Shown piece after piece: positions 6,615 to 15,581 of a stretch of DNA of 61,705 bases (position 1 is its first letter; every line of letters begins with the position of its first letter). The DNA comes from JBKQHQ01 sp052148715 (GTDB taxonomy: Bacteria > Pseudomonadota > Alphaproteobacteria > Rhizobiales > Xanthobacteraceae): positions 1 to 61,705 of the forward strand of contig JBKQHQ010000194.1 in the NCBI GenBank assembly GCA_052148715.1. Reading direction: 5' to 3'. Below the pieces are notes generated by a model. The model worked only from the letters and a program-made list of their open reading frames with translations, searched no databases and had not been told where the DNA came from. The position numbers and the translations under genes were made by a program.

Positions 6615-9535
6615 CACCAGCCATCCCGCCGAAGGTAGTCCGGATCGACACGGCGCTGCTGCGGGCGCCGGTCATTCTGCCACCACGGATCGAAGAAGCC
6701 GCGGAACGGCTGGCCGAAGCTCCATTGCTGCGGCTGCTGCGCCCACTGGTCCCCGAAGCCGCCAGCCATTTGGCTGTCGTCGCCCTCGGTCACGCCGGAG
6801 CCGCGCGAGACCATCGTGTATCGGGTTTCGGCAATCGCCCCGGTCGAGTCGAGCCGGAAGGACTCGATGAAGGCCCGCGGCGACCCCGGCGGCACCCGTT
6901 CGCCGCTATGCACATCGATCGGCACGAAAGCAAGCCCCTGCCGCGCTTCGGCGGAAGGCGGATTGAGGGCCACCTTTGGGATGCCGGCAGCCCAGGCCGA
7001 CTGGATGATCGATTCGAAGATCGGCGCCGCCACGCTCGAGCCGGTGCTGCCGGCGCCAAGCGTGTGTCGCTTGCCGTCGGCATTGTCATAGCCGACCCAC
7101 ACAGCCACGGTGATGTCGTTGGTGAAACCCACGAACCACGTGTCGTTCTCGTCCTCCGAGGTTCCGGTCTTGCCGGCCACATAGGGCGAAAGCTGGTGCA
7201 TCGCGCGCGCGGTCCCGCGCTCAACCACGCCCTGCAACATGGTCTTGAGCTGGTAGAACGAGACCCGATCAGCGGAGGCAAGCGAGACCAACGGCTGGGG
7301 CCGGTGTTGGTAGACCGCGTGACCGTCCTGCTCCACCGATTCCAGCAGATAGGGGGTGGGCCTCGCCCCCTCGTTGGCGACCGTTGCGTAAAACGCCGCG
7401 AGATCGATGGGGCGCACCGGCTGGGCGCCAAGGACGAACGGATAATACCGCTCGCATTCGGGATAGATACGCGCCTCCACGGCAAGCTCGCAGACGCGAT
7501 CGAGGCTGGCGGCTGGGTCCTCGTCGATGCCGCCGTCGAGCAGATGCGCCGTCACCAAGTTCTTGGAATTCTCAAGACCGCGGCGCAGCGTCGTGATGCC
7601 CCCACCGCCGCCGCTGTAGTTCTTCGGCGACCAATAATCCTGTTCGCGCGCGTGGGCCGTCCCGTTGATCGGCGGCAGCGTGATGGAGGAGTCCTGCACC
7701 AGCGTATCGGGCTGGAGGCCGCTCTGCAGGGCGGCCAAGTAGGTAAGCGGCTTGATGGCCGAGCCGGGCTGCCGCTGCGCCTGGGTTACCCGATTGAGCT
7801 GGCTCGTCGGATAGGAAAAACCGCCCGTCATGGCGAGAACCCGGCCGGTCTTGTTTTCCAGGATCACGACGGCGCCCTGCACGGTCGGACGCACCCGCAG
7901 CTCAGCGCGGGCGGCGGTTTTCCCTTTGCCGTCCTGCACCATCACATAGATCACGTCGTAGGGCTTGAGGTTGCGCCGCGTGGCGGAGCCACTGGTCGTC
8001 AGCGGCAGCACCCGCCCGTCCATGAGCCCGACCTGAAGCCCGTCGCCGCCGCGGCTAATCGCGCCACCCTTGCCGCCGACGCCGACGTTCTTGCCGCCCG
8101 GGCCGGCAGCGACCGGCGCCTTGCCGCTGGTCGGGTCCATCACCATTGCCGGGGCCCAGTGCACGTCGTAGAGCGGCAGACGCGTGCTCTGCAGCGCCAG
8201 CTGCCAGATCGGCAGTCCCGTCGGAAGCGCCTTCGGGTCGGCCTCCAAACGGCGCACGGTGTCGGCCAAGTTCGCTTCCGGGCCCTGGAAATTGACCCGA
8301 CCGTTGTTCATCTCATAGCGCGCCAACCCCTCCTGCAGCGCCGCCTCGGTGGCCCGCTGCAAGGCTTGGTCGATGGTGGAGCGAACCGTGTAGGAGGTCG
8401 CCGTCAGGCTGTCGATGCTCGCCATTGCCTTGGCCTCGCGGCCGAGCTGATCGACGAAATAGAGGCCGGAATCGTGCCGGGGGCGCTCGAAGGCAACGAG
8501 CCGCGGTGCGGCGCTCAACGCCTGCTTGGTCTGCTCGGCGCTGATCACCCCGTTCTCCTGCATCCGGCTCAGCACGTAGGCGCGGCGCTCCTGGGCCCGC
8601 TCGGCGTTGCGATCCGGACTAAAATAGCTCGGTCCCTTCGTCAGCCCGGCGAGCAGTGCGCCCTCGCCGAGCGTGAGATTCTTTGCCGACTTGCCGAAAT
8701 AGCTGCGCGCGGCCATTTCGATGCCCCACGAGCTGCGGCCGAGATAGATCGAATTGAGATAGAGCTCGAGTATCTCGCCCTTGCTGAGCGTATGCTCGAT
8801 GCGCGACGCCACGATCATCTCGCGGATCTTGCGCTCATAGGTCACATCGTCGCCGACCAGCAGGTTCTTCGTCACCTGTTGGGTGATCGTCGATCCGCCT
8901 TGCGGACGGCCCGCCTGCGTCAGGTTGCCAACGAAGGCGCGGATCAGGCCGCGCTCGTCGATCCCGTGATGCTCGAAGAACCGCTTGTCTTCGGCGGCCA
9001 CGAACGCCTGTTGCACGCTCTCGGGAATCTCGCTTAACGGCACCCATGTGCGGCGGTGGTCGGGTTCGAAGACCTCGGTAAAGCGCTCGCCCTTGCGGTC
9101 GAGCATGACGCTGACACCGGGCAGCTTCAGACCCTTCAAGGTCGTGTGGTCGGGAAGGTCGACCGCCGCTCGGTTATAGAAGGCGATCACCTCATTGATG
9201 GCGACCGGGGAATTGGCAATGGTTTCGTTCTTGCAGAACTCGCGATAGGCGGTGACCAGATCGTTCAAATTGAGGCCACGAAGGGCTTTGATCTCACTCT
9301 TGATCTCGCCGGCAGCCGGCTTGGTATCATCCATCGCGGTCGAGATCAGATCGTCGAGATTGATGTCCTCGACGTCGAAGGCCTTGCGCATTTGCGCGCA
9401 GCCATCGCGCAGAAGTTGCGTAACCTCCGCCTGGTCACGCACCGGGTCGAACTGGGTCTTGATCGTGTCCGGCCGGGTCGTGACCTGGCTGAACGCGAGC
9501 GCCGTGGCAAATATTTTTACGAGGATCGTGTTCAT
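6614..9535 (-). CDS. Bifunctional class A penicillin-binding protein (PBP1 type)
   Basis: A 973-residue peptidoglycan glycosyltransferase/transpeptidase. The glycosyltransferase domain starts at AEDKRFFEHHG (catalytic Glu at residue 182). The transpeptidase motifs are SAIK with nucleophile Ser592, SKN in ENSKNL, and KTGT from Lys789. It is longer than a standard PBP1A (about 800): there is an extra N-terminal segment of about 140 residues and a glycine-rich stretch (GGKNVGVGGKGGAISRGG) before the transpeptidase. The C-terminal tail is rich in Gln, Trp and Arg. The first residues look like a signal or anchor helix. It forms a coupled pair with the unknown gene downstream. Confidence 0.92.
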   Translation of the reverse strand: MNTILVKIFATALAFSQVTTRPDTIKTQFDPVRDQAEVTQLLRDGCAQMRKAFDVEDINLDDLISTAMDDTKPAAGEIKSEIKALRGLNLNDLVTAYREFCKNETIANSPVAINEVIAFYNRAAVDLPDHTTLKGLKLPGVSVMLDRKGERFTEVFEPDHRRTWVPLSEIPESVQQAFVAAEDKRFFEHHGIDERGLIRAFVGNLTQAGRPQGGSTITQQVTKNLLVGDDVTYERKIREMIVASRIEHTLSKGEILELYLNSIYLGRSSWGIEMAARSYFGKSAKNLTLGEGALLAGLTKGPSYFSPDRNAERAQERRAYVLSRMQENGVISAEQTKQALSAAPRLVAFERPRHDSGLYFVDQLGREAKAMASIDSLTATSYTVRSTIDQALQRATEAALQEGLARYEMNNGRVNFQGPEANLADTVRRLEADPKALPTGLPIWQLALQSTRLPLYDVHWAPAMVMDPTSGKAPVAAGPGGKNVGVGGKGGAISRGGDGLQVGLMDGRVLPLTTSGSATRRNLKPYDVIYVMVQDGKGKTAARAELRVRPTVQGAVVILENKTGRVLAMTGGFSYPTSQLNRVTQAQRQPGSAIKPLTYLAALQSGLQPDTLVQDSSITLPPINGTAHAREQDYWSPKNYSGGGGGITTLRRGLENSKNLVTAHLLDGGIDEDPAASLDRVCELAVEARIYPECERYYPFVLGAQPVRPIDLAAFYATVANEGARPTPYLLESVEQDGHAVYQHRPQPLVSLASADRVSFYQLKTMLQGVVERGTARAMHQLSPYVAGKTGTSEDENDTWFVGFTNDITVAVWVGYDNADGKRHTLGAGSTGSSVAAPIFESIIQSAWAAGIPKVALNPPSAEARQGLAFVPIDVHSGERVPPGSPRAFIESFRLDSTGAIAETRYTMVSRGSGVTEGDDSQMAGGFGDQWAQQPQQWSFGQPFRGFFDPWWQNDRRPQQRRVDPDYLRRDGW

Positions 9536-10095
9536 CGGGACATAAACCAGTGCGCCGCGGACTCGCGGCTATGTTGCTATTTCATCTGAACAAAACGGCC
9601 GTTTTGGGGAGTGCACAGTTTTCCGAGCCGACCGCAGGCCTGCACCGACCCGCATGTAGGCTAATCGATGGTTACGACAACGTCTTAACAGAGGCTTACG
9701 GGAGGCCAGAGACCGGCTTAGGAACGCCGAACCTGCCGATTCGGTTCCTATCGTCTGCGCCTGCGCAGACGGACGGCATGGGCAACCCGCAATCGCGCGC
9801 GGTTGGATAGGTCCACTCGCCTTTCGGTAGATGCCTGGGAGCCCCGCCAAGCGTCGTCCCGATTCACGGGTGACGGATGCGAATGCCGAAAATCGCACCT
9901 TCCGGGCAGTCGAAACGAGGAGCGTTCGCGTCCGCGCTATTACAATTTTGTTACGCATGGCCCACTTTGCGCTAAAATATATTTGAGAATATCGTTGGAT
10001 TCTCCGGATGTACCTGGATGCTCCGGATGTACAGTGCCCAGGTATTTGTGTTGGCTCGACGCAGGGAGAGCACGTCAGTGGGGGAGAAGAGCGTA
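9536..10095. promoter_or_regulatory. 560-bp divergent intergenic region, palindromes and hairpins
   Basis: I find no convincing gene here. From left to right it holds a perfect 16-bp palindrome CAAAACGGCCGTTTTG (9591-9606), 56 bp before the PBP start; an interrupted hairpin TAGGAA-CG-CCGAA ... TTCGG-TTCCTA (9719-9750); directly next to it a perfect hairpin CGTCTGCGC-CT-GCGCAGACG (9752-9771); and a direct repeat CTCCGGATGTAC at 10002-10013 and 10021-10032 before phoU. The hairpins lack T-runs, so they are not ordinary intrinsic terminators. A small structured RNA or regulator sites are possible. Confidence 0.5.
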
Positions 10096-10812
10096 ATGGA
10101 CGACCACACCGCCAAGGCCTTCGACCTCGATCTGCGAGAGCTCGAGAGCGATATCGCCCAGATGGGCGCTTCCGTGAAGCAGCAGATCGAGACCGTGATG
10201 GGTGCTTTGGAAACCCGCGACAGTGCGCTCGCCCATCACGTCATTCTGGCCGATACCAAGATCGACGCGCTGCAGAACAAGATCGAGGAAAAGGCCGTCG
10301 TCACGATTGCGCGCCGACAGCCGATGGCGGTTGATTTACGGCAGATCGTGGGGGCACTGCGTATTGCCAATGACTTCGAGCGAATGGGCGACCTCGCCGA
10401 CAACATCGCCAAGCGAATCCTTTTGTTGTCGGACGAATCCTGGCCGAATGAAATCATCGTCAAGCTCGAGCACATGGTGAAGCTCGTTGTCGACCAGCTC
10501 AGCCGAGTGCTCGACAGCTACGTGCGCCACGATGCCGCCGAGGCGCTTGACGTGTGGCGCAATGATGAAGAGGTCGACTGGCTGAACAATTCGCTGTTCC
10601 GCGAGCTCCTCACGCACATGATGGAGGATCCGCGCAACATCACCTTCTGCACCCATCTCCTGTTCTGCGCCAAGAACATCGAGCGCATGGGCGACCACGT
10701 AACCAACGTGGCGGAAAGCGTGTATTACATTGTGGAAGGGCGCACGCTCATGGATGAGCGGCCCAAAGCCGACCTGATGGCCGTGCGGCCAGAATCGTCC
10801 CTGCGGCAATGA
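10096..10812 (+). CDS. phoU: PhoU family protein, first copy
   Basis: A 238-residue PhoU with two three-helix repeats. Conserved features include ARRQPMAVDLRQIVGALRIANDFERMGDLADNIAKR in the first half and CAKNIERMGDHVTNVAES in the second, matching the metal-binding E/DxxxD motifs. The start at 10096 follows GGGGAGAAGA; a start at 10018 would fall inside a direct repeat. It is isolated from the pst operon at 42.7-47.3 kb, where a second phoU lies. It may modulate a different transporter or histidine kinase, or be partly redundant. Confidence 0.9.
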   Translation: MDDHTAKAFDLDLRELESDIAQMGASVKQQIETVMGALETRDSALAHHVILADTKIDALQNKIEEKAVVTIARRQPMAVDLRQIVGALRIANDFERMGDLADNIAKRILLLSDESWPNEIIVKLEHMVKLVVDQLSRVLDSYVRHDAAEALDVWRNDEEVDWLNNSLFRELLTHMMEDPRNITFCTHLLFCAKNIERMGDHVTNVAESVYYIVEGRTLMDERPKADLMAVRPESSLRQ

Positions 10813-10820
10813 AGTGAGGT

Positions 10821-10852
10821 AGGATGGGTTTCGCAAGAGCTCAACCCATCCT
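10821..10852. terminator. Hairpin between convergent phoU and sigma-factor genes
   Basis: Perfect 10-bp arms AGGATGGGTT (10821-10830) and AACCCATCCT (10843-10852) enclose a 12-nt loop containing GAGCTC. The sequence resembles, from memory, a dispersed Bradyrhizobiaceae repeat (GGATGGGTT...GAGCTC). It fills the 49-bp gap between two converging genes and fits a two-way terminator, though no T-run follows on either strand. Confidence 0.6.
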
Positions 10853-10861
10853 GAGTTACAG

Positions 10862-12724
10862 CTACGAGCCCTCGGCGAAGCCCGACAGCTTGCGGGCGCG
10901 GGTCGGGTGGCGGAGCTTCTGCAGCGCCTGCGCCTCGATCTGCCGAATGCGCTCCCGTGTCACACCGAAGGTCTTGCCCACTTCCTCGAGCGTGTGATCG
11001 TTCATGCCGCCGATGCCGAAGCGCATGCGCAAGATGCGCTCCTCCCGTGGCGTCAACTCGGCGAGCGCCTCGGCCACGACCCGGCCGAGCGCGCTCGTCT
11101 CCGCCGCGGTGTGCGGATTGACGGCATCGGACGCCTCGATCAGATCGCCCAGGGTCGCGTCTCCGTCCTCGCCGACCGGAAGATCGAGCGAGGTCGGCTC
11201 CTGCACCAGCGAGAGCACCTGCTCCACGTGGGCGGCCGGAATCCCTGAACGCGATGCGATTTCGCCGGTTGCCGGATCGCGGCCCTCCTGCTGGTAGAGC
11301 TTCCGCCGCTCGCGATGCACCTTGGCCGCGGTCTCGGTCATGTGCACCGGAATGCGGATCATGCGGCCTTGGTCGGCGATGGCGCGCACGATCGACTGGC
11401 GAATCCACCATACCGCATAGGTCGACACCTTCACGCCGCGCCGATAGTCGAACTTCTCGACGGCGTGCATGAGGCCCATGTTCCCCTCCTGGATCAGATC
11501 GAGGAGGTCGAGCGAGCTGTAGCGGCGGTACTTCTTCGCGATCGAAACGACCAGACGCAAATGCGCCTGCACCATCTCGTCGCGCGCATTCTTGACCTCG
11601 CGCCGGGCCTGGTTCACCTGCGTAATCAGGCTGCGAAAGACCGGGATCGGCAAGCCGACGCGCTGCGCCAAGCCGAGAAGCTCGGCGCGCAGCTCGGTGA
11701 CCCGATCCTTGTGGTGCTTGACGAGCGTCTTCCAGCCGCGCCCGGAGAGCTTGGCCACCTCGCCGAGCCAATCCGGGTCGAGCTCGTGGCCGATGTGCCG
11801 CTCGAGCAGGTCCTTGCGGGAGATGCCGCAACGCTCGGCGAGCCGCATAAGCTCGCGCTCGGTCCCATGCAGCAGCCGCTGCTCCCGCTCGAGCTCGCCG
11901 ATGAGGTCGGCGACGCGCTCGGGATGCAGGTGCAGGCTGCCGAGCTCGCAGCTCAAGTCGCTCAACAGCTGGTGCAGACGCACACGGTCGCGCTTGGGCA
12001 AATCCCGACCGCGTGCGGAGGCCTTGACCAACTTCTGACTGAGTGAAGCGATTTCCTGGGCGAGGCCCGCCATGTGCTCGACCCGCGCGGTAACGCCGGG
12101 CAGCAGCTTGGCCTCGCGCATGGCGAAGGTGTCTGACCCCTCCTCGTCGCTCCGCCCTTCGGATGCGGCGGCCTCCCCGGCGGGTTTGTCGCCGTGGCCG
12201 ACCGATTCGGAACCGGCTACGCCCTCGGCAACCGGCTCACCGCCTCCCGAAATGGACAGGTCGATGAAGTCGCGCAGCCGCAGCTCGCCTCGAGACAGCG
12301 CACCGCCCCACCCCATCATCCGCGCGATGAGCCCAGGGATCGAGCAAAGGCCTTCGCGCATGGACCGCTGCGCCGCTTCGATCCGCTTGGCCAACGCGGT
12401 CTCTTCCTCGCGGGAGAGCAGCTCGCCGTTGCCCATCTGGCGAAAATAGGTGTCGATCAAATCGGCCGAGAAGGTCGCGATATCGGCGGCTTGCTCCGCC
12501 TCGGCAACTATCGACTTGGTGTCGTCTTCGGCGACGGAATCGTCGCTGGCCGCGCCCGAGCGCGGAGCCGTCGCCGGCAGGCGCGCTTCCTCGGCGTGCG
12601 GCGTGACGAGCCGCGTGACGCTCGCCTCTTCAACCGGGCGCGTCTCGGTGGCTACGCGGTGATCCAGCCGCTCGGCGGAACCCTCGTACTCCTCCCGAAA
12701 CCTGTAATTCAGCGACAGAGCCAT
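10862..12724 (-). CDS. RpoD-like sigma-70 factor paralogue
   Basis: A 620-residue group 1 or 2 sigma factor. Region 1.2 begins at DLIDTYFRQMGNGELLSREEE; region 2 has LRLVVSIAKKYRRYSSLDLLDLIQEGNMGLMHAVEKFDY and the -10-reading TYAVWWIRQSIVRAIADQGRMIRIPVHM, almost the same as E. coli RpoD; region 4.2 ends GVTRERIRQIEAQALQKLRHPTRARKL. It has no recognisable region 1.1: its first 80 residues are acidic and low in complexity, and a Gly/Glu-rich linker sits in the non-conserved region. It therefore looks like a second RpoD-type factor with standard promoter preference, not the housekeeping one. Whether the genome has another rpoD cannot be seen here. Confidence 0.88.
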   Translation of the reverse strand: MALSLNYRFREEYEGSAERLDHRVATETRPVEEASVTRLVTPHAEEARLPATAPRSGAASDDSVAEDDTKSIVAEAEQAADIATFSADLIDTYFRQMGNGELLSREEETALAKRIEAAQRSMREGLCSIPGLIARMMGWGGALSRGELRLRDFIDLSISGGGEPVAEGVAGSESVGHGDKPAGEAAASEGRSDEEGSDTFAMREAKLLPGVTARVEHMAGLAQEIASLSQKLVKASARGRDLPKRDRVRLHQLLSDLSCELGSLHLHPERVADLIGELEREQRLLHGTERELMRLAERCGISRKDLLERHIGHELDPDWLGEVAKLSGRGWKTLVKHHKDRVTELRAELLGLAQRVGLPIPVFRSLITQVNQARREVKNARDEMVQAHLRLVVSIAKKYRRYSSLDLLDLIQEGNMGLMHAVEKFDYRRGVKVSTYAVWWIRQSIVRAIADQGRMIRIPVHMTETAAKVHRERRKLYQQEGRDPATGEIASRSGIPAAHVEQVLSLVQEPTSLDLPVGEDGDATLGDLIEASDAVNPHTAAETSALGRVVAEALAELTPREERILRMRFGIGGMNDHTLEEVGKTFGVTRERIRQIEAQALQKLRHPTRARKLSGFAEGS

Positions 12725-13051
12725 TCCAAAATTCCTTCAAACAACCCTCGCAAGGCCGACGGACGCAAGCGACAGCCACCATGGCCGCAGACGGCGATCC
12801 ATTGCCCTCAGGATAACCGAGTTAGCGGAGCGCTGGCCAGCAAGCTGGGGAATTGCGGAGCCCATGCCGAAACGCGCCAGGCGCGTCGGCCATAACCTGC
12901 TCACGCGATCAAGTAATCGCATATGGGCGCAGAATCAAGCCTATAAAGAGGCGTAAGCGGGCCTTCGACAGCTTTGAAGAAAGGATTACCGTCGATCTTA
13001 AACGTGAAATTATCTCATGTACTCGCAATGGTTTTGGCCACCGACATCCGA
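12725..13051. other. Intergenic, no feature recognised
   Basis: This 327-bp stretch lies upstream of the sigma-factor gene and beyond the end of the PilZ gene, so it should contain the promoter of the sigma-factor gene. I see no coding sequence with a ribosome site, no strong palindrome and no RNA motif. Confidence 0.5.
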
Positions 13052-13318
13052 TCATCCCCTTAAGTCAAGGGAGCTCTCAAACGCCACGCCAAGCTTGTTG
13101 TCGATGCGCCAACGCACGCGGCAAGGCCGGCACGAGCGCCCGTGGTCGAAGGTCAACTCGAACGTCTCCGGCAAGAGCTCCGTGCCGGTGAGTGAAAGGC
13201 ACGCGCCGGAATTGGTCAAATCGTGCAGCGTGCAGGAAATGATCGGCGAGGCGTGGCCAAGAATGATCTTCGCGTCGCGTGAGACCCGCGAACGCTGCTT
13301 TGCGCGGCGCTTCTCCAT
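13052..13318 (-). CDS. PilZ-domain protein
   Basis: An 88-residue single-domain PilZ protein. The arginine-rich N-terminus KQRSRVSRDAKI supplies the RxxxR part and the core LHDLTNSGACLSL the D/NxSxxG part of the cyclic-di-GMP binding signature; the last part of the motif is DLTNSGA. The start at 13318 has AAAGGTG upstream, better than 13345. It may bind cyclic-di-GMP and act on a partner, or be one of the many small degenerate PilZ proteins in Rhizobiales. It stands alone in its transcription unit. Confidence 0.8.
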   Translation of the reverse strand: MEKRRAKQRSRVSRDAKIILGHASPIISCTLHDLTNSGACLSLTGTELLPETFELTFDHGRSCRPCRVRWRIDNKLGVAFESSLDLRG

Positions 13319-13502
13319 ATTGCACCTTTGCGTTTGGTGACTCATTGATGTGTCGATAGCCGAAAAGTGTTAGGAGCCCGACAATCGCGACCCCGGCAAA
13401 ACCTTAAAGCGCGGAAAGAAATGCCGGAACGGACGCAAGACCACGCCCGGCCGGGGCGCCTACGCCGGGGGTTGCCTCACCGTGGCAATTGAGATTTGCA
13501 AC

Positions 13503-13982
13503 ATGAAGCGCATGGCCTGTCTCCTCGTTGCGCTGTCGCTCACGAGCTCCAGCGCCGTGGCTGCAACCTTCACGGGAAATAGCGCGCTGGCGCTCGCTGC
13601 TCTCATCGCCGAGCGTTCACCGCTGGTGCGCCCGGCAGAGAAGCGCGTGATCGCGCGCCTCCTCGACGGACGACTCGATTTCGACTTTGCGGCAGGAAAA
13701 ACGATCTCGGTTCAAGCCGATGCCGTCGTCTGCCGAGTCAGCAATGTGGACATCACGTCGCGCCGCTGCACCCTCACCTTCCGCGCCGGGAAGATCGAGC
13801 TGAAAGGTCGCAAGGCCCACGAGTTGTTCACCACGGTCGCGGAGGCCGGCGTGCCACCCGATGGAGCGGCCGGCACCATCTATGAAAGCCTGTCGCACTT
13901 GTCATGCAGCATCGCCCCGAACGAGATAAAGGAGAAAGCCGGTGGCGGCGCCGAGTGCAAATTCGATCCGGGCGCGCCCTGA
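13503..13982 (+). CDS. Unknown exported small protein
   Basis: A 159-residue protein with a signal peptide (MKRMACLLVALSLTSSSAVAA). The mature part has three or more cysteines (VCRVS, RRCTLTF, LSCSI, ECKFD) that could pair as disulfides in the periplasm. I do not recognise the family. It is a single gene 166 bp before the DUF1800 gene, on the same strand. Confidence 0.65.
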   Translation: MKRMACLLVALSLTSSSAVAATFTGNSALALAALIAERSPLVRPAEKRVIARLLDGRLDFDFAAGKTISVQADAVVCRVSNVDITSRRCTLTFRAGKIELKGRKAHELFTTVAEAGVPPDGAAGTIYESLSHLSCSIAPNEIKEKAGGGAECKFDPGAP

Positions 13983-14148
13983 GAACACCGAGTTCCCCGT
14001 GTTGGGTGCCGCTCGCTATGAAGGATGTGTGACAATCGGCAGGGAACAACAAGGTAGCGCAACAGCGCTTCCACCCTACTTTGGAAGGATGCGGCGACGG
14101 CGCCGACCACGTGAGCCGGCCATGTGCATCCATAGATGAGGACCAGTC

Positions 14149-15576
14149 ATGTCCCTCGATCCGAAGACGGCGGCGCTCGCCTTGCACCGGTTCGGCCTCG
14201 GCCCGCGCGCGGGCACCATTGCGGCGATCGCATCCGATCCGCAAGGCGCGCTACTCGCCGAATTGGACCGACCCAATATCGGGCAGATCGCTGATGTCGA
14301 TCTACCGACGAGCGCCGCCTCCGATCGCGCAGTGTTCGAGTACAACGCCGAGCGCAGTGCGCGCGATCGCCTGGAGCGCAAGCGGCGCAAGGCCGCGCAG
14401 AGCGGGATGGATGCCGCGACGACGGAAAAATCGATGGAAGCCGGCACCGAGGCGCAGCCTACGCCGCGCGAGCCGCCGCCGGTGCCCTTGCCGCAGCAAA
14501 TATTCTTGAACGAGGCCAAGGCCCGGCTCGATGCCGCCGTCAAGGCCGAGATCGGCTTCGTCGAGCGCCTGGTGTGGTTCTGGTCGAACCATTTTTGCGT
14601 CAGTGCCAATGCCACGGTGATGGCCGGCGGCTACGAGCGCGAGGCGGTTCGCACGCATGTCGTGGGCCGGTTCGCCGATATGCTGCTCGCGGTCGAGGGC
14701 CATCCGGCCATGTTGATCTATCTCGACAACGCCCAGTCGATCGGGCCCAACTCGATCGCCGGCATCAACCGCGACCGCGGCCTTAATGAGAACCTGGCGC
14801 GCGAAATCCTCGAGCTGCATACGCTCGGCGTGCGCACCATCTACACGCAGACGGACGTCACCAATTTCGCAAAGGTCATTACCGGATGGACCATCCTGCC
14901 GACGGTCTCGAATCCTGATCACGGCGGCGAGTTCGTGTTCATCCGGCGTTTGCACGAGCCCGGACCGCAAACGGTGATCGGCAGCACCTATCCCGATACG
15001 GGGGTCGAGCAGGGCCGTTCCGTGCTCGCGGATTTGGCGCGTCGTCCGGCCACCGCGAGGCACGTCGCCACCAAGCTCACGCGGCATTTCATCGCCGACG
15101 ACCCGGCGCCGCCGCTCATCGACAGGCTGACGCAGCGCTTCCTCGATACCGACGGCGACCTCAAGGAGATGGCCAAAGCTCTTGTCACCGCGCCGGAGGC
15201 CTGGGCGCCGGAGCGGGCGAAGATCAAGCGCCCGGGCGAATGGATCGTCGCGGCGCTGCGCGCGACCGGGCAGCCGGAAGACGTGCGCCGCATCAACCCG
15301 GCGCTGGCGCTACTCGGCGAGCCGCTCTGGCGTCCGCCGGCGCCGAAGGGCTTTTCTGACGACAACGCCACCTGGCTCGATGGCCTGGCGCAACGGCTCG
15401 ACATCGCCAACGCATTTGCACAGCGCGTCGCCCCGCAACTCGATCCCGAAGCGGTTGCCGAGGCGGCACTCGGCCCGCTCGCCTCGGCGGAGACGCGCCG
15501 CACTATCGCCGGCGCAGAGAGCAAGCCGCAAGCGCTGGCGTTCCTGCTGATGGCGCCTGAATTCCTGCGGCGGTGA
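14149..15576 (+). CDS. DUF1800 domain protein
   Basis: A 475-residue protein of the DUF1800 family, recognised by the N-terminal ALALHRFGLGPR, the central VERLVWFWSNHFCVS, RDRGLNENLAREILELHTLGV and ANVITGWT-like VITGWTI segments. The function of the family is not established. These genes are commonly followed by a DUF1501 (exported sulfatase-like) gene, but here the next gene is a tiny one on the other strand, so the usual partner is missing locally. No obvious signal peptide is seen. Start supported by its position in the family and the AGGACCAGTC upstream. Confidence 0.88.
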   Translation: MSLDPKTAALALHRFGLGPRAGTIAAIASDPQGALLAELDRPNIGQIADVDLPTSAASDRAVFEYNAERSARDRLERKRRKAAQSGMDAATTEKSMEAGTEAQPTPREPPPVPLPQQIFLNEAKARLDAAVKAEIGFVERLVWFWSNHFCVSANATVMAGGYEREAVRTHVVGRFADMLLAVEGHPAMLIYLDNAQSIGPNSIAGINRDRGLNENLAREILELHTLGVRTIYTQTDVTNFAKVITGWTILPTVSNPDHGGEFVFIRRLHEPGPQTVIGSTYPDTGVEQGRSVLADLARRPATARHVATKLTRHFIADDPAPPLIDRLTQRFLDTDGDLKEMAKALVTAPEAWAPERAKIKRPGEWIVAALRATGQPEDVRRINPALALLGEPLWRPPAPKGFSDDNATWLDGLAQRLDIANAFAQRVAPQLDPEAVAEAALGPLASAETRRTIAGAESKPQALAFLLMAPEFLRR

Positions 15577-15581
15577 AGGGC

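Noticed and set aside
6725..9037. A 770-residue open frame on the plus strand opposite the PBP gene
   Set aside because: It lies wholly within the PBP gene, has no recognisable domain and no ribosome site; long antisense frames are common at this G+C.
12737..12922. A 61-residue frame before the sigma-factor gene
   Set aside because: No ribosome site, Arg/Leu-rich random-looking sequence, and it occupies the likely promoter of the sigma gene.
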